Below, piece by piece: positions 8,217 through 11,505 of a stretch of DNA of 11,505 nt (its first letter is position 1; the number at the start of each line of letters is the position of its first letter). The stretch is from an uncultured Acetatifactor sp. (lineage in GTDB: Bacteria; Bacillota; Clostridia; Lachnospirales; Lachnospiraceae): positions 1 through 11,505 of the forward strand of contig CAKRRD010000060.1 in the NCBI GenBank assembly GCA_934394815.1, written 5' to 3'. The position numbers were made by a program, and so were the translations under genes. The notes below the pieces were generated by a model. That model made no database searches, was not told where the DNA came from, and saw only the letters and a list, made by a program, of their open reading frames with translations.

Positions 8217-8251
8217 GAGAGAGCAAATAGTAAAATATTTGCTCTCTTTTT
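8217..8251 (+). terminator. Intrinsic terminator between antitoxin repeats and toxin gene
   Basis: GAGAGCAAATA (8219-8229) and TATTTGCTCTC (8236-8246) form a perfect 11-bp stem with a 6-nt loop, extended by an A-T pair, and TTTTT follows at 8247-8251. It lies 26 bases before the toxin start codon. In type III systems a leaky terminator at this position keeps antitoxin RNA in excess over toxin mRNA. Confidence 0.9.
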
Positions 8252-8277
8252 GTTTTATACCGAAGAAAGGAAGTATA

Positions 8278-8820
8278 ATGGAAGAATTCAAATTGTACAG
8301 TATTTCGGATGAATATGTGGAATGGCTTCGAGAGGATTTCCCGAATGTATATTCCAACAAAGTGAATGCAAGGACACATACAAGAAAATATTTGGGAGTG
8401 GTGCTACATATTGACAGATACAATTATTATATACCTATGTCGTCGCCGAAGAATTCCGATTATCAGATAGCGGGTAAAGATAAGGTGATCAGAAAAAGTA
8501 TTGTACCAATCATTCGCATCGTAGTCAAAAATGCCGCAGGCAAAAAGGAATTAAAGGGAACATTAAGAATTAGCCACATGATACCGGTTCCGGCATCGGA
8601 GCTGGAATTGTATGATTTAGAAAATGAAGAGGATAGTAACTATAAGGACCTTGTACAAAATGAGATGATATTTATTCGTAAAAACCGTGAAAAGATTATG
8701 GATAATGCAAAATTGTTATATAAGCAGAAAGCAATGAATGATACAACGGCAGGATATGTAAAATCAGCATTGGATTATCATGCATTAGAAACCCGGTGTG
8801 ATTTATTTGAACGCGAGTAG
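8278..8820 (+). CDS. Type III toxin-antitoxin system toxin, ToxN/AbiQ/CptN-like endoribonuclease
   Basis: This 180-aa protein starts at ATG 8278, six bases after AAAGGA. A frame opening at 8239 would begin inside the terminator and is rejected. It matches the ToxN/AbiQ family along its length: the N-terminal FKLYSISDEYVEWL, the core KYLGVVLHIDRYNYYIPMSSPK (residues 37-58), a central hydrophobic strand region, HMIPVPASELELYDL, and a C-terminal helix with NEMIFIRKN. The S55-S56-P57-K58 motif corresponds to the (T/S)SPK active-site segment of ToxN, which cleaves RNA at A-rich sites. Length is close to ToxN (about 170 aa). Upstream lie the tandem-repeat RNA and terminator that define a type III locus. 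Such systems act in plasmid maintenance or phage abortive infection. Four 60-base lines counted within the gene average about 33% GC, against about 54% for two lines elsewhere, a sign of acquisition. Assignment to ToxN or CptN subfamily is uncertain. Confidence 0.88.
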   Translation: MEEFKLYSISDEYVEWLREDFPNVYSNKVNARTHTRKYLGVVLHIDRYNYYIPMSSPKNSDYQIAGKDKVIRKSIVPIIRIVVKNAAGKKELKGTLRISHMIPVPASELELYDLENEEDSNYKDLVQNEMIFIRKNREKIMDNAKLLYKQKAMNDTTAGYVKSALDYHALETRCDLFERE

Positions 8821-8862
8821 AAAAGGTTATAGAATTTTTAGAAATCCTTCATTTTACTATAA

Positions 8863-8891
8863 TTGTTTTCTGACAGATAAGGTGTTATCAT
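8863..8891 (+). promoter_or_regulatory. Promoter and overlapping palindrome upstream of the HEAT-repeat gene
   Basis: TTGTTT (8863-8868) and TATCAT (8886-8891) are separated by 17 bp. A palindrome with 6-bp arms, TGTTAT-c-ATAACA (8883-8895), covers the -10 box and could be a repressor operator. The region 8821-8992 otherwise holds no gene and no clear terminator for the toxin transcript. Confidence 0.5.
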
Positions 8892-8992
8892 AACATTATC
8901 AAGAGAAGCCAATCACCACAGGCGACATATAGTGATGATCCGGAGACGATTTTACCGCCCCCGCGCTGGCAGAAAGAAAGAGGCGCGTTTTT

Positions 8993-9325
8993 ATGGAACA
9001 ACATGATTTGAGTAAGATCCAAAAATTACAGGAGAAAGGAAAATCCGACAAGATCATCAAATATCTGAGTTCTTCCGATGATACAGTGGTGGTAGCCGCA
9101 CTGGAAGCTCTGAGCCGGATCAAGGATGAAGACAGTGTTAACAGCATTGCCCACATGATCGACAATCCGGATACGAAGATCCGTATCGAAGCAGCAAAAG
9201 CATTAGGCAGCATCGGCACCGAATATGCCAAGACCTATCTGCTGCACAGACTGAATGCAGAACAGGAAGAGACTGTGAAGGCAGCCATCAAGGAAGCACT
9301 TCACACTTTGGCAGAGCATCATTAA
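8993..9325 (+). CDS. Small HEAT-repeat protein
   Basis: This 110-aa soluble protein has paired amphipathic helices characteristic of HEAT or PBS-lyase HEAT-like repeats. One unit runs about DTVVVAALEALSRIKDEDSV, the next NPDTKIRIEAAKALGSIGTE, and the third EETVKAAIKEALHTLAE. The whole protein is essentially three helical repeats with a short N-terminal helix, so it probably acts as a protein-binding scaffold rather than an enzyme; no partner can be named. The start at ATG 8993 follows an AAGAGG site with a 9-base spacer. The gene has its own upstream promoter candidate and a strong downstream terminator, so it is probably monocistronic. Its base composition resembles the core genes here and not the AT-rich toxin, suggesting it belonged to the region before the toxin-antitoxin insertion. 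Confidence 0.82.
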   Translation: MEQHDLSKIQKLQEKGKSDKIIKYLSSSDDTVVVAALEALSRIKDEDSVNSIAHMIDNPDTKIRIEAAKALGSIGTEYAKTYLLHRLNAEQEETVKAAIKEALHTLAEHH

Positions 9326-9376
9326 TTTAATTTGCTTTACTCGTAGTTTTTCTACTTATACATTTTCCCTCTTATT

Positions 9377-9407
9377 GGCGTCCGGGTCATTCCGGGCGCC
9401 TTTTTTT
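9377..9407 (+). terminator. Intrinsic terminator after the HEAT-repeat gene
   Basis: GGCGTCCGG (9377-9385) and CCGGGCGCC (9392-9400) form a 9-bp GC-rich stem with one G-U pair and a 6-nt loop, followed by seven Ts (9401-9407). Confidence 0.93.
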
Positions 9408-9441
9408 GCGAAATTTGAAAAAATCTTGCGATGGGTTCTGC

Positions 9442-9471
9442 TTGAAGCCATGGCGCATAACTATTTATAAT
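9442..9471 (+). promoter_or_regulatory. Promoter of the Spo0A-domain gene
   Basis: TTGAAG (9442-9447) and a consensus TATAAT (9466-9471) are separated by 18 bp, about 48 bases before the start codon. No clear Spo0A box (TGNCGAA) was seen next to it. Confidence 0.7.
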
Positions 9472-9518
9472 AGAACGGTACGTGAAAAAAGTAGTTTTGT
9501 AGTCATGGAGGTAGTTTA

Positions 9519-10043
9519 ATGGAAAAATTAAACATTACAACTACAAAGGATAATGAAAAAGTATACAAAATCCTGGGGGATCTGATGAATGCCAACAAGG
9601 AATTCCAAATTATGATCACGGTTCCTTCTACGAAAAACGGCAAAGACAGCGCAGAAAAAGCGACAGAGAAGAAACAGGCCCCGGAAGTCATCCATGACCT
9701 GGAAAAGGATGTCACGGATATGATCCACGAGATTGGTGTCCCGGCACATATCAAAGGCTATCAGTACTTAAGGGAGGCAATCATGATGTCGGTGGAGGAT
9801 CCGGCCATGATCAGTTCCATCACAAAGATCCTCTACCCGACGATTGCCAAGCGTTTCCAGACCACACCCAGCCGCGTGGAGCGTGCCATCCGGCATGCCA
9901 TTGAGGTTGCCTGGAGCAGGGGGCGCATGGAGACATTGGATGCTATGTTCGGCTACACCATCGACACCGGCAAGGGCAAACCCACCAACTCCGAATTTAT
10001 CGCCCTGATCGCCGACAGAATCCGGCTGTCCTATCGAAGCTGA
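9519..10043 (+). CDS. Receiver-less Spo0A-like DNA-binding protein
   Basis: This 174-aa protein has a C-terminal Spo0A effector domain from about residue 60 to 172. The helix-turn-helix region [18 protein letters not shown] (115-132) and the later [18 protein letters not shown] are nearly identical to the sporulation master regulator, so sequence-specific DNA binding is likely. The usual N-terminal phosphoacceptor receiver domain (about 120 aa) is absent. In its place are about 55 residues: a short helix-strand segment ending [13 protein letters not shown] and a Lys/Glu/Ala-rich linker. Control by phosphorelay is therefore unlikely; activity may depend on expression level or the small N-terminal segment. 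The start at ATG 9519 has GGAGG seven bases upstream, and a promoter and terminator lie before it, so it is not simply a truncated spo0A in this window. The target genes are unknown. Confidence 0.88.
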   Translation: MEKLNITTTKDNEKVYKILGDLMNANKEFQIMITVPSTKNGKDSAEKATEKKQAPEVIHDLEKDVTDMIHEIGVPAHIKGYQYLREAIMMSVEDPAMISSITKILYPTIAKRFQTTPSRVERAIRHAIEVAWSRGRMETLDAMFGYTIDTGKGKPTNSEFIALIADRIRLSYRS

Positions 10044-10100
10044 CAGACTCTAAAAGATTTGTAAATTGTCTCTGCCCCTCTTTTCTACGGCGGACAGACA

Positions 10101-10109
10101 TGGTATAAT
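10101..10109 (+). promoter_or_regulatory. Extended -10 promoter of glgA
   Basis: TGGTATAAT is a consensus extended -10 element; the -35 region is poor. It lies about 48 bases before the glgA start. A 7-bp inverted repeat, CTACGGC (10085-10091) and GCCGTAG (10132-10138), flanks it. No convincing terminator separates the Spo0A-domain gene from glgA, so read-through is possible. Confidence 0.6.
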
Positions 10110-10156
10110 CAATTTATGTTTTGAAATACATGCCGTAGCATATGTGGAGGGTTTAC

Positions 10157-11505
10157 ATGAAAAAAATTCTTTTTGCCGCATCGGAAGGTGTACCTTTTAT
10201 CAAGACCGGAGGACTTGCGGATGTCGTAGGATCTTTGCCGAAGTATATTGACAAGGAGTATTTTGATGTAAGAGTGTTTATCCCGAAGTATACCTGTATG
10301 AAGCAGGAGATGAAGGATAAGCTTAGGTATGTGACACATTTCTACATGGATTTCAACTGGCAGAATGTGTATGTAGGTGTACTGGAGGCAGAGGAAGCCG
10401 GGGTGCATTATTATTTCATTGATAATGAGAGTTATTTCGGTGGTTTCAAGCCTTATGGGGATGATCCCAGATATGAGATCGAAAAGTATGCCTATTTCTG
10501 CAAGGCAGTGTTGTCGGCATTACCGCTTTTGAATTTCCAGCCGGATCTGATCCATTGCCATGACTGGCAGACCGGACTGATTCCGGTATACCTGAAGGAG
10601 CGTTTCCACGGCGGGGACTTCTACCGCAACATGAAGTCTGTGATCACCATACATAACCTGAAATTCCAGGGAAAATGGGATGTGAAGACGGTACAGAGCA
10701 TTACCGGCCTGCCGGAGTATTATTTCACCTCGGATAAGCTGGAGGCTTATAAGGATGCGAACCTGTTAAAGGGCGGTATTGTGTTTGCGGATGCGGTGAC
10801 CACCGTAAGTGATACCTATGCGGAGGAGATCAAGACCCCGTTTTACGGTGAGGGTCTGGACGGACTGCTGCGTGCCAGAAGCCATGATCTGCGTGGTATC
10901 GTCAACGGCATCGACTATGGAGAGTTCAATCCGGAGACGGACAAAAATATCGTAAAAGCCTACAATGCAGTGAATTTCCGCAAGGAAAAGGTGAAGAATA
11001 AGCGTGCCCTGCAGGAAGAACTGGGACTTCGCGTAGATGATAAGAAGATGATGATCGGTCTGGTATCCCGACTGACAGACCAGAAGGGTTTGGATCTGAT
11101 CGCTTATGTGATGGATGAACTGTGTCAGGATGATATCCAGTTCGTGGTACTGGGCACCGGTGAGGAACGTTATGAGAATATGTTCCGTCATTTCGACTGG
11201 AAGTATGGAGACAAGGTGTCTGCCAACATTTATTATTCAGACGCACTGTCCCATAAAATCTATGCGGCGTGTGATGCTTATCTGATGCCGTCCCTGTTCG
11301 AACCCTGCGGCCTGAGTCAGCTGATCGCGCTGCGTTACGGCACTGTGCCTATCGTCAGAGAGACCGGCGGACTGAAGGATACCGTACAGCCCTACAACGA
11401 ATACGAGAACACCGGTACGGGCTTCAGCTTTACGAATTACAATGCACACGAGATGCTGAATACGATCCGCTATGCGGAGCATATTTACTATGACAGGAAG
11501 AGAGA
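10157..11505 (+). CDS. glgA: Glycogen synthase (ADP-glucose type, GT5), 3' end cut by window
   Basis: The frame is open from ATG 10157 to the window end, giving 449 of the usual 475-480 residues. It starts with GGAGGG five bases upstream. The N-terminal KTGGLADV (K16-V23) is the ADP-glucose-binding signature of GT5 synthases. HDWQT (H135) lies in the N-terminal Rossmann fold. The C-terminal fold carries RLTDQKG (R305, K310), the donor phosphate-binding arginine and lysine, and FEPCGL (E382). All of these catalytic features are intact. The enzyme extends alpha-1,4-glucan from ADP-glucose in the cytoplasm for carbon storage. The neighbouring gene is the Spo0A-like regulator; glycogen metabolism is linked to sporulation in clostridia, but a regulatory tie here is inference. 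No other glg genes are visible within the window. Confidence 0.95.
   Translation, partial: MKKILFAASEGVPFIKTGGLADVVGSLPKYIDKEYFDVRVFIPKYTCMKQEMKDKLRYVTHFYMDFNWQNVYVGVLEAEEAGVHYYFIDNESYFGGFKPYGDDPRYEIEKYAYFCKAVLSALPLLNFQPDLIHCHDWQTGLIPVYLKERFHGGDFYRNMKSVITIHNLKFQGKWDVKTVQSITGLPEYYFTSDKLEAYKDANLLKGGIVFADAVTTVSDTYAEEIKTPFYGEGLDGLLRARSHDLRGIVNGIDYGEFNPETDKNIVKAYNAVNFRKEKVKNKRALQEELGLRVDDKKMMIGLVSRLTDQKGLDLIAYVMDELCQDDIQFVVLGTGEERYENMFRHFDWKYGDKVSANIYYSDALSHKIYAACDAYLMPSLFEPCGLSQLIALRYGTVPIVRETGGLKDTVQPYNEYENTGTGFSFTNYNAHEMLNTIRYAEHIYYDRKR

Larger units (their letters stand above)
8119..8251 (+). ncRNA. Candidate type III antitoxin RNA (ToxI/CptI-like tandem-repeat RNA)
   Basis: A short transcript of about 130 nt is predicted between a good promoter and an intrinsic terminator. 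It contains two 39-nt tandem repeats and then the toxin gene, the standard order for type III systems. In such systems the repeat RNA is cut by the toxin into single-repeat pseudoknots that bind and inhibit it. Each repeat can form a 4-bp helix, (U/C)UCC with GGA(A/G), and the outer pair changes from U-A in repeat 1 to C-G in repeat 2. A conserved UUUUAAA tract near each repeat's end would suit an A-rich cleavage site, as in ToxI. The second helix of the expected pseudoknot was not resolved by eye. The start and end are inferred from the promoter and terminator. Confidence 0.75.

Noticed and set aside
8130..8312. Plus-strand frame of 60 codons across the tandem repeats that would encode a 13-residue repeat (GE[FL]LPYKW[KR]ILNS)
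   Set aside because: The 39-nt period is a multiple of three, so any open frame repeats by accident. The frame runs through an intrinsic terminator into the toxin gene, has no ribosome binding site, and repeat differences preserve RNA pairing.
8821..8862. Terminator for the toxin transcript
   Set aside because: AAGG and CCTT can pair weakly around an AT-rich stretch, but the stem is too short and irregular to support a call.
9408..9518. Spo0A boxes upstream of the receiver-less Spo0A gene as evidence of autoregulation
   Set aside because: No convincing TGNCGAA or its complement was seen by eye in the promoter region.

Overview
The window looks like chromosomal DNA from a gut-type Lachnospiraceae (Firmicutes/Clostridia; Roseburia, Agathobacter or Coprococcus-like). 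The reasons are a DUF4317 protein, a Spo0A-type DNA-binding domain, a YhaO/YhaN-like nuclease pair, a BMP-type lipoprotein, strong GGAGG ribosome binding sites and TTGnnn-17-TATAAT promoters. This placement rests on family recognition alone; no search was run.

Layout, left to right. (1) 1-288 is the C-terminal end of a sugar-type ABC transporter ATPase, closed by a strong terminator. (2) 438-3718 holds a two-gene operon with an ATGA overlap: an Mre11/SbcD/YhaO-like phosphoesterase and an SbcC/YhaN-like ATPase with a membrane hairpin in its coiled coil. (3) 3785-6723 holds a BMP-family substrate-binding lipoprotein followed immediately by a single-Cache chemoreceptor. No permease or ATPase is attached, so this may be a sensing pair rather than a transporter. 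(4) A terminator that may work in both directions separates the chemoreceptor from a convergent DUF4317 gene (6852-8006, minus strand).

(5) 8084-8820 is the most interesting part, a probable type III toxin-antitoxin locus. A good promoter drives a short RNA made of two 39-nt tandem repeats. An intrinsic terminator follows, then a 180-aa ToxN/AbiQ/CptN-like endoribonuclease gene. The two repeats differ at five positions, and two of these form a compensatory U-A to C-G change that supports a folded repeat RNA. The toxin gene is clearly more AT-rich than its neighbours, which fits horizontal acquisition.

(6) 8993-9325 encodes a 110-aa HEAT-repeat protein with its own promoter and terminator. 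(7) 9519-10043 encodes a receiver-less Spo0A-like DNA-binding protein. (8) 10157 to the window end is glgA (glycogen synthase), cut by the window edge.

No tRNA, rRNA, insertion sequence, CRISPR array or origin was seen. No gene-free stretch exceeds 300 bases; the longest is 8007-8277, and the antitoxin RNA and two divergent promoters occupy it.
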